The translations under genes and the position numbers were made by a program. A stretch of DNA of 64,000 bases from Temnothorax longispinosus (lineage: Eukaryota; Arthropoda; Insecta; Hymenoptera; Formicidae): positions 9,170,496 through 9,234,495 of the forward strand of contig NC_092366.1 in assembly GCF_030848805.1 (NCBI RefSeq), read 5' to 3'. The notes under the pieces were generated by a model. That model had not been told where the DNA came from and did no database searches. It was given only the letters and a program-made list of their open reading frames with translations. Shown here one piece after another: positions 22,974-34,380 of this stretch (position 1 is its first letter; each line of letters opens with the position of its first letter).

Positions 22974-23509
22974 GCCTCAATCGGAAGATGGAAACGAGCT
23001 TACGTCAAGCACGAGAAATGTCGAAGCCGTTCGTGAGTCATTTGTTGCGGGCTCAATATGCAAAAACCAAACAGGGCGAGCTCGTGGGAAAGCGGCCGTA
23101 GTCGAGGATCGGAATTGTTCGTTGACGCGAATTTCGCGAAAACGCGCTCGCTTCATTATATATATTCTTATTTCTTACTCAACTTAAATAAATTTGATCT
23201 TTTCTCTCGCGCTGCCCTTTCTTCCTATTTCCCGCTCGACTCGCTTGCATATCGTGATCGTAACGTTTTCATTCTACGCATGTGCATAATATGAGAACGG
23301 AAAAGGTCCAGACAATGACTTTCCGTTCTTTTTTGTGTAAAACCTTTTTTGTGTAGCTGAACTTTTGGCGTGCTTTTCGTCTTTTCTCTTTCTCTCTCCA
23401 ACGTTTGATTGTAGACCTATTTCGACTAGACTCTCAATTAATTTGATCAACTTGATTAATTTGATTGTCGATTAACTTATTAAGAAATACATACGTGTAT
23501 TATTATTCT

Positions 23510-23560
23510 CCCAGACAACACAATGTCCAAAATCGGGACATAAGACGTCCTTAAGATGTA
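23510..23560. mobile_element. GACGTC-family MITE, truncated copy 2
   Basis: CCCAGACAACACAATGTCC and AATCGGGACATAAGACGTCC match the left half of the 17090-17197 element. The right half is absent. Confidence 0.65.
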
Positions 23561-23777
23561 CAAATTAGAAAAAGATAAGAAGTAAATTAAACCTAGATTA
23601 AAGTTAATCCGCATTGGTAAAAATGGACATTATTCCCGTTTATTGTTAATCCGCTCAATCTTTTTCTCCTTAGGCGAGAAAAGAACATATACAAGTCCAA
23701 CAATTTTCAGCGAGATACGAAATTGTGTCGAGTGGTCCGGTCCGGGTAGAAAATCGTGAGCACGTTTTCTCAAAGCG

Positions 23778-24195
23778 TGCACAGAAAAAAAGAATGTTCT
23801 TGATTTGAAAATATCTTTAGTTTCAACGTAGAAATCTTGAAATGAGATTATATACTGCGTTAAACTTGCTTGAAGAAAATTTGCTTAAAGAAAACTAGCT
23901 TGAAGAACTTGAATGAAGTCACTATATATACAGTAAAACTAACGAAAAAAAATGTTGAAATAAAAAGTTGAAATTCTTATAAGAAGATATAGATTGTTTC
24001 ATATACTATAAGCAAGAGATCACTACTTATAATCTTTTTAATTTTATAAGAATTTCAACTTTTTATTTCATTTTTTTCTGAGTTACACTATATAATGACT
24101 TCATTCAAGCAAGTTTTCTTCAATATAATTTCATTTCAAAATTTCCACGTTGAAACTAAAGATATTTTCAAATCAAGAATATTCTTCTCTGCGTG
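23778..24195. mobile_element. Palindromic MITE, ~418 bp
   Basis: The ends share a long inverted block (TTCTTGATTTGAAAATATCT.. and its reverse complement). A second inner pair (GAAATAAAAAGTTGAAATTC and its inverted copy) flanks the centre. AT-rich, with no coding content. Confidence 0.8.
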
Positions 24196-25159
24196 AAGAC
24201 GACCGGCTCGACCGGGTGTTACGGGAAAAAAGGGGCCTGGATTTATTTATTTTTCAGCCTTCTCCTAAACCGCAAATCACCAACAGCCTACGTTCCGTAC
24301 GTGGCGTATACCGGGACAATCGGCAGCCGCGCTCGGGGGGAGGGAGAGCATACCGATAAAACTACACTCGTTCTCTCTCGTCGCCTCAGTGTTGCGTCGC
24401 CACGGTGTGTATACGAACGCATCGCGCAGTGACGTCGCGAAGCGCAGCGCAGCGAAGCGAAACGGAGCGGAGTGAAGTTGCCTCCGTCTCGCGTAGCATA
24501 GCCGAGTATTTGTGCGGCACGCAGAAGCGGTGACGTTAATGCACTCGCGCGCGCGCATGCGAGAGACAGAGAGAGAAAGAGTGAGAGAAGGAGATCGGTC
24601 CGGTCGGAGCAAGAGAGGGAAGGAGAATGATGCGGCGACGCGGCAGGGGCAGGAGGGCGACACGGGAAGTGTAACGCGGCGAGCAGGATAGAGATAGAAC
24701 GAGTCGAGCGAGTTTGGAGGGAAGGCGACAGCGCTAAACGGAAGTGAGAAGAAGCGAGCGGGACGGAGTGAGAGCAAATGCGACGGGTGCGAGAAGGAGG
24801 GAGCGAGGGACTGTCGTAGTCGTAGCCGAGTTCGGTCGGCTCGGCCAATCGGCTGCGCGCACGCTCGCGCTCGCGCGCGCCTACCGGGCGTACAGGGTGG
24901 TTTCGTGGACCGCGCGACGCCCCGCGCGTCATTCGTCGATTCGCCTTCGCCTCGCCTCGGCCGGCACCCGATGGAGGTTAGGTTCGCCGACGTTCGTCCG
25001 CGCTGAAGTGAAACACTCCCGGTGAACGATCCCGAGCCGAGAACGCGCGCGCGCGCGCGCGAGAGAGAGGGACACAGTCCGGACAGTGCCGCCGTCGACT
25101 CTCCGTAACGTCACGCCTGTGGTATTTCGTGCGCGCAACGCGTTCCAAACGGATAAATA
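24196..25159 (+). promoter_or_regulatory. CpG-rich 5' flank and probable 5' UTR of IP3K
   Basis: This very CpG- and GA-rich stretch precedes the first IP3K coding exon. No convincing TATA box is seen. An in-frame TAA at 25154-25156, six bases before the ATG, shows that the coding frame does not extend upstream. The transcription start cannot be fixed from sequence. The open frames here on either strand are composition artefacts. Confidence 0.45.
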
Positions 25160-25276
25160 ATGTCGAGCAGTGTGTGTCACGCGCCCCTGCCAGCACGAAT
25201 GGAAGCATTCACCACGAGGCTCTGCCTGCGTGCGGTCGATCAGTATGAGCGGCTTCTACAGACGCACTTCAACAAG
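25160..25276 (+). CDS. IP3K: IP3K coding exon 1 (candidate)
   Basis: The exon holds 39 codons from an ATG preceded by an in-frame stop, and ends AACAAG before the donor GTACGC. It closes in phase 0, which matches the acceptor at 32315. The peptide (EAFTTRLCLRAVDQYERLL) has an amphipathic helical look but no known domain. Other first exons may exist upstream. Confidence 0.6.
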
Positions 25277-28200
25277 GTACGCGGCCGCCCTGCGGATCGA
25301 CACAATCCCCGGTACCCCGGATTGTCGGGGGGAGTGGGAGGGGGACGGAGGAGGCCAGTCGCTCCCCGTGCCCTTTTCTCTTTCCGCGCCTCTCGCGAGA
25401 ATCTCCCGTTTCGCGCGAGGACGCGTCGATGGAATGCCAAGTATGAGATTAAATGCGCAAACGGCGTGCATACGCACGCAGCTGTGTCTACATGCTCTTC
25501 TAGATTGACGTAATCAACGATAACCGGGCAGGCCACGTCGTTTAACGCGACCGGAGTACCCCGGCGTACAAAAATTCGCGAAGGACCTTCGGGATACGGG
25601 ATACTTATGTCGCGCAACACCGAATCGAATCGTGTAACTATACTACTCGTTTTTCAATGGAAGATCATTGACCCGTTATTGTTCACGCATTTACCCCACT
25701 GGGCCTACGTCCACGATTTCATCTCGACGAGTGACCGTGTATCGTACAGGGCATGGTGGAAGTGTTCTTCCACCATGGTACAGGGTGTCCTGAACGAAGG
25801 CTACGTCGGCGTGATGGCCGTTTGTTAGTTAATCGAGATGACTCGACTCGTGTTCGTCTGTTAAAGCGGTTTCATCGATTCCACCGCGTGGTGGAACTAA
25901 AGTGCTCGTAATATATATTTCAGAATAATCTATTCATTCTATTCCGGGAACACGCGTTTTTCTAGAACGCAAGTAACGTAGATGTAGTAAATAGAAATGC
26001 GGGAAGATGAGATGAAAAAAAAAAAGAAATGCGCGCTCTGTGTCTCTGGACAGAACAGGTAACGTACATTGAAAAAAGTGATCGATAATGGTCGCTGATT
26101 TCAACATCTGTTAATCTCTAACCGACTGTTAACCAGCTTCTATTAGGTCTGTTTGCGTTGTCTGCACTTTTTGCACTTGGAATCTTCTCTCTCTTTCTCC
26201 AACGCCCAATGTAGATTTATCTCGTTTTAAGTGCAGGAATTTTTTAAAATTTCAAGCAACACGAACAAATTTATTGGCTATTCTGAAAAGTTGACGGTCG
26301 TCAACGTATCGTTAGAGGTTAACAGACTTTGGAAATAGTGACCTTAAATAAAAAGTGATGTTGCGTCCCTGATGATCCGTTTATTCGTACGTATATAAGA
26401 ACTCCTTGTATAAGAATAGCTCGTCTAGAAAAATCGAGAATAAATGAAGATGAAGATTCTTCATTTCAATATCCTTCGATTTCTATGAACCATCAGCCGT
26501 CCTTTCTTCTTTCAGATTCGAAGTTTTTTCAAAGAAATCCGTTGGGAAGTGAGGAATCTTTTTTACATATAATACATATATAATAAACAATTATTTATTT
26601 CGATCTGACTGGCCACTTCATTGAATATTAACTTATCACGATATTTCGACCATGGGGGTTGTGGTCTTTATCTAGTACTAATCTTAGGGCCGGTCTACAA
26701 TCAGTTGTATATATGTCGGAGTCGGATGTCGGAACGTAGCCGATGGTCCAATGAGGAAAATTCGTTTCCGAAAAAGAAATTCTCTCATTGGACCATCGGC
26801 TACGTTCCGACATCCGACTCCGACATACGACTGATTGTAGACCGGCCTTAAGTCATAACGGTAAAACTATGGTCATTATACAAAATATCTGAACTATAAT
26901 AAACTAAAAAAAATTAAAATATAACAATATATAACAAGCTGGAATATAATAGTTGCTTTCCATTTACATCAAAACTCAGATAATTCTCACTTGTGATGTC
27001 ATTCTGTTTTTATTATTTATTAATTCCCAAAAAGGATAGAACGACGTCACAAGTGAGAATTATCTGAGTTTTGATGTAAGTGGAAAGCACCTATTAATGA
27101 CTTATAGTAAGCCACGGCGCGCGCGCGCGAGCGCATTGAAAGATATTTCATCTCTTTATCGTGTATCGTAAAACCGTGTAAATAATCTTGCCGTTTTTAT
27201 CAACGTTTCTACTCGACCAACGAACGTGACGAATAATCAGGTATCTTTTCCTGCATTTAATTTGTTGATAAATATATTATGCCTGTGCATAAAATTTCTT
27301 TTTTTTTACCGTGAGAGAAAAAGAGAAAGAGAATAGAGGAACACGTTCGATGCAGCTGGCGCAACAGGAGGTCGCTCGAGCAGTGACGTAGGTACATCTT
27401 CGTTCTTTCCGAAGCTTTCCAACTTTCTTCGCCTCGCCGCGCTTCCTCGAATCCTCCTCGAACTAATCTCCGACCCGGATGGATCTTCGCGGTATCGCAA
27501 AAGGCGGATACCGACGATTAATCATGATGCGAAGCCTTGATACGGGAATACGCGTGAAAAATAATGATAGGTTTTCCTATTAATGACGCACGCGCGCATT
27601 ACCGAGCGGCACAGTCATCATTGATGATATGTAGTGGCATTAATATTACACGTCCACGTGCCGCGATCTCGCAGTTGGACGCAGCGCGGAGAAAACAAGA
27701 GGAAAACGGGGAGGAATATTAATAAATTCATAATTTACGGATACCACGAGTTCTCGTCACGTGAACGTGACCTTCGTGACACGAGACGCTTTGTCGTGTG
27801 AAATCTCTCCCAATCTCTCCGCGCGTTTCGATCTCGACGGACGAGGTCGAGGGAGACGCCGAACGATCTCTCTCCGGACACTGGACAGGCAGGGATGTCC
27901 AGCGACGGGACGCGTCAGCGTGCCACTTCAGCCTGGTAGGTTGAAAGGGTTAAGCGTGTAACCTAGTTGGAACGAGAGAACCCGCTCGACGATGTCTTAC
28001 GATTTCGCGGAGCGATACGCGGCTGCGACAGATCGCTCGAGGCGCGCGGTTGACACAGTTTTAAGCGTGCGGATACACTTGTTACCGAGTCGCGCTGAAC
28101 GGCCACGGGAGTTGGTTACGTTTTGCCGTTGGTAATAATCTCGCCGTGGTAATTTAATAACGGGAATCGGGCGCGGGCGCGAGCGGCTCGTAACAACGCA

Positions 28201-31200
28201 GGTAACACGCAGGCGGATTGTCCGCGCCGGACAACATCTATTGCCCGCGCGTTGTAGTTTCGTTAACGTTAAAGCGTCGCGTTACTCGCGGCACCATTTG
28301 CCCGGCTCTATTTATCGCCACAAAAGCCATTTAGCGGCGATTCGAGGCAGGATGACCGCGAGCGTGATTGATCCGAACGCGTGTCCGGCCGAACTTAACG
28401 GACGGAGGCTATACTTAGCGCGCACGTTACGGCGCCGTCGTTATGCACAATTAACATTCATTTACGCTTGTTTTCCTTTCTAAAACGCAGGCGTATATTC
28501 ATAGTTACGAACGTAATCCTCCGTATTTTTTCAGAAACATTTTTTTCAGTCATTTTCCTTTCTGTTGTGGAGATTTTTTTATTACGAGGAGCCCGCAGAA
28601 CATTTTTGCGGCGGTGAAACATTATAAGCCTGTGCGTTTTCGCTGTACTTTTGAACTAGTGCAATAAGTTAGAATGAAAGAAAATATATTTGTTTCATTC
28701 TAACTTATTGCACTAATTCAGAAGTGCAGCGAAAACGAACAGGCCTATTGTAGCGATTTGTCGTCAGCTGACTGAACAATCTTGGTTGTTTGCGAAATTT
28801 TACGGTAATCTACGATGTGTGCATGATGCGATAAGATTATACATTTCAGTTCTAAGTATAGAAAGAAACCGCACTGTTAAAATAGCATTTTGTACTGTGC
28901 TGTACTTTTCGTTTGGTTCTATCGTGATAAAATTGATAAAAACATTGATAAAATTAGCGATAAAAGAACTTCCTTGCTTATCTAAATTGTAATACTGCGC
29001 GTTATAACACGAGGAGATATAAAGAGAAGTCGACAAAGGAATTGTAATTAGAAAGAGAAATTAATGGCTCGTTGATTTAGCGCGTTGATCGAGAATGCAG
29101 GATAGAGAAAATAGACATTCGAGCTTAGCGCGGGATGTACTCATGTTCTAGTATCATTAACGAGAGATTGGTGTAAGACTGACACTGTAGCGAAAAGTAA
29201 TACCTTAAGGGGGTATTCTACTGTAAAATGCGCTTTTTTCGGAATTTTTTTAACAAGAAAGTGAAAATTGTTAATATCAGTTTTTTATGTATATATTTTA
29301 TTATCTTTAGAGAACATAAAAAATATTTTTTGAAGCTGAATTAATGAATATAAATATTAATTAAACCCTATCGAATACGTGGCAAAAAAAACGGTGCCCA
29401 TGATTGCGCCCATTCTGGTTGTCTGAAAAAAAATTCAAAAAGATTCTTAATTAGTATGAGTTTGGCTATAGCAGGAACTAGAATGGAATAAAAAAATAGA
29501 AAATTTAAAAATGGCGGCACTTTGAAAATTTAGTATGAATTTTCTTAATTTTTCGAAGGTTGCCAAAGTCGTAAAAACATTTTTTTTTACTTAATTCTAG
29601 TTCCTGCTATAGCCAAACTCATACTAATTAACCCTCAGTTATCTTACGTTTTTACACCCCGATATTACCTCACCAAGGTCTGAGAGACCCCTGCCGTTTT
29701 CTCCAGCTTGTATCTTCAAGACAAATGCATCAATTTGAAGTCTTTTTTTTTAATCAATGCGTCTTTTAAAGATCTACAAGACTGTGCAAGTTAGATTATT
29801 CCAAGTTAAAAAATGTAAATGTTATTTTAAAAAAGAGGAAGACGTGTTTTTCTGAAAAAGCGAAAAACTTTGCTTTTTTTCAAATTGATGTAGTACTAAC
29901 TAAAAAAAGATATAAGGGTTTTATGAATGTTTTAAAAACCCTGCACGTTTTGACAATGTGCAGGGTCTCTCAGACCCAGGTGAGGTAACTGAGGGTTAAG
30001 AATCTTTTTGAATTTTTTGTTTCAGACAATCAGAATGGGCGCAATCATGGGCACCGTTTTTTTTTGCCATGTATTTGATAGGGCTTAATTAATATTTATA
30101 TTTATTAATTCAGCTCCAAAAAATATTTTTTATGTTCTCTAAAGATAATAAAATATATACATAAAAAGCTGATACTAACAATTTTCACTGGTTTCTTGTA
30201 AAAAAATCCCGAAAAAAGCGCATTTTACAGTAGAATATCTCCTTAACTGGGCAGTGCATATATTTGTATCTCGATTTGTATATATTTTGAAGGTGACTAT
30301 CGTTTTAATTTATTATCTCGCGAAGATTATCTTGTATGTAAGACGCATTCGCAAGATGATTTGTAGAGTTGATGAATTAATGCGAATCTCCCTAAAACCC
30401 GTATCAGACTACGGATTGGGATTAAGATAGGATTGAAATTTAATCAATGAGAATAGAGAAAACTGATCTCAAGTTTAAGTGAACTTTACATTGATTGGTC
30501 GAATTTCAATCCAATCTCAATCCCAATCCGTAGTCTGGTACGGGCTTAAGCCCGGGTCTGCAATAGGCATTTTATCCCTTCGTAGTCACACTTCTCTAGA
30601 ATCCCGCGGTAGTCACACTGGATCGTATTGACCCAGTCGATTTTTAATGGTTGCCATTTTAATGGTATCGGTCCGATCGGGTTCAAATAATTCTGGAACA
30701 ATAAAACAACTGCGGTTTTGTGAGAAATCAAATGGCAACATATTGAAAAAAAAATCGTGAGCGGGTACATGATTAACGGTCTCTACCTATAGAGGATACT
30801 TCAAACTCTTGTAGATAGCGCACCAAGTCCCATTTTAAGCTAGGCATTTAGCTGATATTTAGATCCAAACGAAGTTGGGTCAAATTGACCCATGTGGGAC
30901 TACAAAGGGTTAAGCTCTAAGCCTTAAGAAATTGATCAATCACATTCGAATTTAAGGAGAATAATCGACTGTAATTGGTCGATTTCTTAGGGCTTAGGAC
31001 TTAAAACACCTATTGTAGATCCGGACTAAGGACAACTTCAAAGTTTCTGCAGAATTCATCATCGATTACAATTCAAAATTACTTGAAGCAAAATTTTTAG
31101 CTATACCTACGCAACTCGTCTGTAATCTAATCTTTCTCGTTCCATATGTTGAACAACAAAAAGTTTAAGTTAATAAGTCTATGTTAACAGAATAGTACAG

Positions 31201-33782
31201 GTGTTACCTACTTTTTAAGTTAATCGCTGATTAAGTTAACTGAAATTTCCGACCGAAGACACCTTAAGACATGCGAACATCGTGCCGTGCGTGTAATGAG
31301 TATAAATTGAGAGAATTAATTCGCCATCGAGTATGTGGAATCGAAATTCAAGTCCTGTGAAAAAATGTTAAATTCGCCGGTCTAAATTAAGCGAGGTATA
31401 ACACAAATAGATACACACGGCGAACAACCGCATCATCGCCTTGCATTAAGAACCTCGACATTTCGATCGTCTCTCCCCCGTTCCCGGTCTCCCTCCCCTC
31501 TCGGAGCGATCGCGCACCGCGAACACGCTGAAATTGGCCCTGCTATGCGGCGACAAGTGGCACGGTGCAACTTGAATAAAAGTCACTGACGTCAGTAGGT
31601 AGCGTGAGACGCGATCCGTATTTATGAAACAATCGCGCCTCGAGTTCTGTTTTTTTCTCTTTCCTTCCTTTCCCCTCCCTCTTGCATCCTCCTTCAGAGA
31701 GGCACGCACGGCGGCCGGCGGGTGACGGCGGCATCATGGGCGATTTTTTGTCCGTTCTTTTTTTGTCAACTTCGTAATGAGATCCGCCGATAATTCGCGA
31801 CATTTATCTGGTTACGTGTAAGTCAATAATACGTTCCCGCGATCCATCAAACGTCCAATTAACAACTAATCAGTTTGCCGTCACCCGCAATCGCAGAGAC
31901 ATGAGATGAGATGCGAGCCAATAATCGAGGCCGAAATCACGGTCGAATTATCATACGCGTGGACCTTGCCGCGCGGAGATTAAAATGAATGGTGTATCGC
32001 GATATCGAATATTCACGTCGAAAAGCGCGCGGTAACGCGACTTAACGCGAATAATAATAAACAGCCTTCGCGCACCGCGCGCAGGCTTGTCACTTTCAAC
32101 GTAACGAGATAACTCGGATCATCTTGTTGTGATCGAAGATCGTCTCAAATTTATTGATTCCCGCTTCAGTGGCGAGGCCGATCCGGTCGGATGCAATCTC
32201 GTCGTATCGAGTCCCCCCCGGTTCCGGACGACTGAAATTTCGAGGCGGCGCGCCCTATAGCGTAACACATTTGTCCCGGTTGGATTAAATTCTTAGTAGG
32301 CCTCTCTGGTTGCAGCCCTCGAGCAAGGAGCAAACGCAATTGAGCAGTCATGATTCGATGGGCAACAAGGACCACCGTCGACAGAAAGATGGGCCCGGCA
32401 GCAGCAGTAGCAGCACTTACAGCGCCTTCCGTCAATGGCGACGGAGCACTTCGATGGGCTCTCGCGGCAACCGATCCAGCAGCGCTGGCTCCAGATCATC
32501 CAGCTCGCTCGCCAAATTGCCCAACGATCCGGCCACCATACGAAAGATGGAACAATTCCCCCTGGTCCTGTCCGACGCGACGATGCCGGACGAGGATCTC
32601 TCCTTGAAATTCCTCGCCCTGGTACGTGTATTTATATTCATACCTAGCTAGTCCGTAACACACACGTGTGCGCTCGTTTTCCGAAAAACCATTTTACCTG
32701 ATTTTACGTCATCTTTCATGTTCCAGAATGCTCTGGATTTAACAGCGCCAGCCAGCGACGTACTCTTAAAGAACCGACTAAAGTCCTGGTTTCAACTATC
32801 GGGCCACCCGGACGGCTTTGCACCCGCCGGTCCTGGCACCGTCTGGAAGAGGAAGACCGGTGGCGCTGAAAATACGGAGCGCATTGTTTATGAGACCCTG
32901 AGCAAGGAGGAAGCGTTGCGGGATTGCATTCCGAGGTTTGCTTGAAAATTCTTTCGGTTTTTTATGGCGACGTAAGTAAATAAGATAGACCTCAGGACTC
33001 AACTTTTGTTGCACCTCGCAGATATTACCGGGAGGTTGAGTACAAGGGCGACACGTTCATCGAGCTGCAGGATCTGCTCTTCGGTTTCAACGATCCGCAC
33101 GTGATGGATATCAAGATGGGCACGCGGACTTTCCTCGAGTCCGAGGTGTCCAAGACCACCGCTAGACCAGACCTCTATCAGAAAATGATTGCCGTCGATC
33201 CGGACGCACCGACCCAGCTGGAGCACGAGCAACGCGCCGTGACTAAATTACGGTACATGCAGTTCCGCGAACAGCAGAGCTCGACCTGCAGCCACGGTTT
33301 TCGCATCGAGGCGATGAAGCTGCCGGGTGCACCGCCGATCACCGATCTCAAAAAGATCAAGTCGCATTCGGAGGTGCTCGACATCATAAGACAATTTCTC
33401 AGCAAGCGCGAGGACACTCGTCAAAAGATCCTCGCGCGTCTCAAGAGTCTACGAATTAAAATTGAGGAGTCGAAATATTTTGAAACTCACGAGGTACGAT
33501 ACGTTACTTGTTTCTGCCGATTGTCATAAGGTTTATTTTGTACATCTATTTGTTCAAACTCATTATTTTATTTTTCAGGTAATCGGCAGTAGTATTTTCA
33601 TGATTTTCGACAGCGAAAAGGTGGGCGTTTGGCTAATAGATTTCGCGAAAACGCGGGAGGTGCCGGACGGACGAAAACTCACGCACAGGCGTCCTTGGGA
33701 GGAGGGCAACCACGAAGAGGGTTTCTTATATGGATTGGACAACTTAATTTCAACCATAGAAGAAGTCCGCCTTTCTCCATAA
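25160..33782 (+). CDS. IP3K: Inositol-1,4,5-trisphosphate 3-kinase (five coding exons)
   Basis: The enzyme phosphorylates Ins(1,4,5)P3 at the 3-position with ATP. This ends the Ca2+-release signal and makes Ins(1,3,4,5)P4. The joined exons (25160-25276, 32316-32621, 32727-32935, 33022-33493, 33579-33782) keep one frame and encode 435 residues. Residues 1-140 are Ser/Arg-rich and variable. The basic segment KNRLKSWFQLSGH (156-168) is where ITPKs bind calmodulin. Kinase marks are VWKRK with the probable ATP-contacting Lys182, PHVMDIKMG (PxxxDxKxG, 236-244), DLYQKMI, AVTKLRYMQFRE, GSSIFMIFD (371-379) and IDFAKT with metal-binding Asp389. The length is close to vertebrate ITPKA. The kinase exons are certain. 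The first exon rests on phase, donor and start context. Intron 1 is 7.0 kb. Confidence 0.9.
25277..26683. other. IP3K intron 1, proximal part
   Basis: No exon is recognised. Two hairpins share TTCCACC (25752-25777 and 25879-25896). The rest shows no repeat that I can define. Confidence 0.5.
26684..26850. mobile_element. Near-perfect palindromic MITE, GGCCGGTCTACAATCA ends
   Basis: The halves are inverted copies of about 75 bp. The ends read TTAGGGCCGGTCTACAATCA and the inverted TTAAGGCCGGTC form. The interior pairs CGATGGTCCAATGAG with CTCATTGGACCATCG. Confidence 0.85.
26954..27089. mobile_element. Palindromic MITE, TGCTTTCCA ends
   Basis: The arms of about 52 bp share ACATCAAAACTCAGATAATT and its inverse around a short AT-rich loop. 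Confidence 0.85.
27090..28623. other. IP3K intron 1, central part
   Basis: No exon or mobile element is recognised. A CG-repeat lies near 27117-27130. Confidence 0.4.
28624..28748. mobile_element. Palindromic MITE, ATAAGCCTGT ends
   Basis: The arms of about 58 bp share TTTTCGCTG, AGTGCAATAAGTTAGAATGA and their inverses, with a loop of about ten bases. Confidence 0.85.
29209..30242. mobile_element. TTAA-flanked fold-back element
   Basis: TTAA occurs at 29205-29208 and 30243-30246. The ends GGGGGTATTCTACTGTAAAA and its inverted copy start arms of over 250 bp. The arms share AAAATATTTTTTGAAGCTGA-type sequence and a CAGAATGGGCGCAATCATGG block. The non-arm centre carries a second TTAA-flanked insertion (29632-29995). 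There is no transposase. Confidence 0.8.
29632..29995. mobile_element. Nested TTAA-flanked element with CCCTCAGTTA ends
   Basis: TTAA at 29628-29631 and 29996-29999 flanks CCCTCAGTTA and TAACTGAGGG. Subterminal GGTCTGAGAGACC and GGTCTCTCAGACC are also inverted copies. A CCC start with TTAA targets resembles piggyBac-type elements. Confidence 0.75.
30399..30546. mobile_element. Palindromic MITE (GCCCGTRTCA family), copy 2
   Basis: CCCGTATCAGACTACGGATT and its inverse CGTAGTCTGGTACGGGC bound arms of about 45 bp around a unique-looking centre. It is related to 21098-21239. Confidence 0.8.
30547..31028. mobile_element. Palindromic element (ATAATCGACTGT family), interrupted copy 2
   Basis: Left CCGGGTCTGCAATAGGC and right GCCTATTGTAGATCCGG-like sequence (ACCTATTGTAGATCCGGAC) are inverted ends. 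Inner CTAAGCC..AAGAAATTGATCAAT and ATTGGTCGATTTCTTAGGGC also pair. A TTAA-type element (30576-30909) splits it. Confidence 0.65.
30576..30909. mobile_element. Short copy of the CCCTTYGTAGTCACAC element
   Basis: The ends CCCTTCGTAGTCACAC and CCCACATGGG..GGACTACAAAGGG match the termini of the large element at 51945-54467, in inverted orientation. Internal blocks such as CGATCGGGTTCAAATAATTC and AATGGTATCGGTCCG also match it. The right flank is TTAA and the left flank is a degraded TTTAT. It is an internally deleted family member. Confidence 0.75.
31029..32315. other. IP3K intron 1, distal part
   Basis: No exon or repeat is recognised before the acceptor at 32311-32315. Confidence 0.4.
32316..32621 (+). 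CDS. IP3K: IP3K coding exon 2
   Basis: After TCTCTGGTTGCAG come 102 codons of a Ser/Arg/Gly-rich linker followed by ENEP-like acidic sequence before the kinase. The donor is CTG|GTACGT. It is in phase 0 at both ends. Confidence 0.85.
32727..32935 (+). CDS. IP3K: IP3K coding exon 3
   Basis: The acceptor is TTCCAG and the donor is GAG|GTTTGC, ending in phase 2. It encodes the calmodulin-binding-like basic helix, the SWFQLSGH block and the VWKRK ATP-binding strand. Confidence 0.9.
33022..33493 (+). CDS. IP3K: IP3K coding exon 4
   Basis: The acceptor is CTCGCAG and the donor is GAG|GTACGA. It encodes the kinase core, including PHVMDIKMG, the DLYQKMIAVDPDAPT block, RYMQFREQQSST and the helix leading to the C-lobe. 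Confidence 0.95.
33579..33782 (+). CDS. IP3K: IP3K coding exon 5 and stop
   Basis: The acceptor is TTTTTCAG. The 67 residues include GSSIFMIFD, WLIDFAKT and the PWEEGNHEEGFLYGLDNL motif near the ITPK C-terminus, then TAA at 33780-33782. Confidence 0.95.
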   Translation, partial: VIGSSIFMIFDSEKVGVWLIDFAKTREVPDGRKLTHRRPWEEGNHEEGFLYGLDNLISTIEEVRLSP

Positions 33783-34380
33783 ATATTTTCAATGCTCGCG
33801 AGACGGAATTCAGGAGACTTTTCTACTCTACAAAACGTCGTTTACTCATACACATGTAACGAGTGAAAAAAGTATTCGTATTCCATCGTTTATAAACGAT
33901 TTTTAATTAATGTAAGTGCGCCAGTATCACCGGATCATCGAGAAGTGGAGTTTATCATTATGATGAGTAAAGTGAGTAATGTGCTGACCGCCAAAAAGTG
34001 GTATACCCGTTTCACTCACTTTTGCTCACCTTCTGGTCTTATCGCAAGTCCAACGTATTCATTGTCGTTATTTATGTCGCCGATATGTATATTTAACGTG
34101 GAAGACTGCTTTCTATTGCATTTTACGCGCATTTTTGTAAGAGACATATCTCCAAACGAAATTCGCAACATATTACTCTGTGTACAAACGCGTAATGTAC
34201 AAAAATAGCTTTTAAGTTAGCGATAAGTAACCTAACGTGCTGAGCTAAACGAAACTTATTTATGAGGAGTGCTTACGTCGAATAATAATAATGTTCTTAC
34301 TTTTTTTAAAGAGTACTTGTCTCGAGTTGCTTCGTGTTTGAACTTGTAGGAATAAATAAATAATCTTCATATACATATAC
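33783..34380 (+). terminator. IP3K 3' UTR with polyadenylation signals
   Basis: An AATAAATAAATAA cluster at 34351-34363 is the likely polyadenylation signal. A further AATAAA lies near 34488. Open frames within the UTR have no support. Confidence 0.65.

Noticed and set aside
24277..24932. 166- and 214-codon minus-strand ORFs
   Set aside because: They are Ser/Leu/Arg-rich frames arising from GA-rich, CpG-rich 5' flank of IP3K, with no domain.
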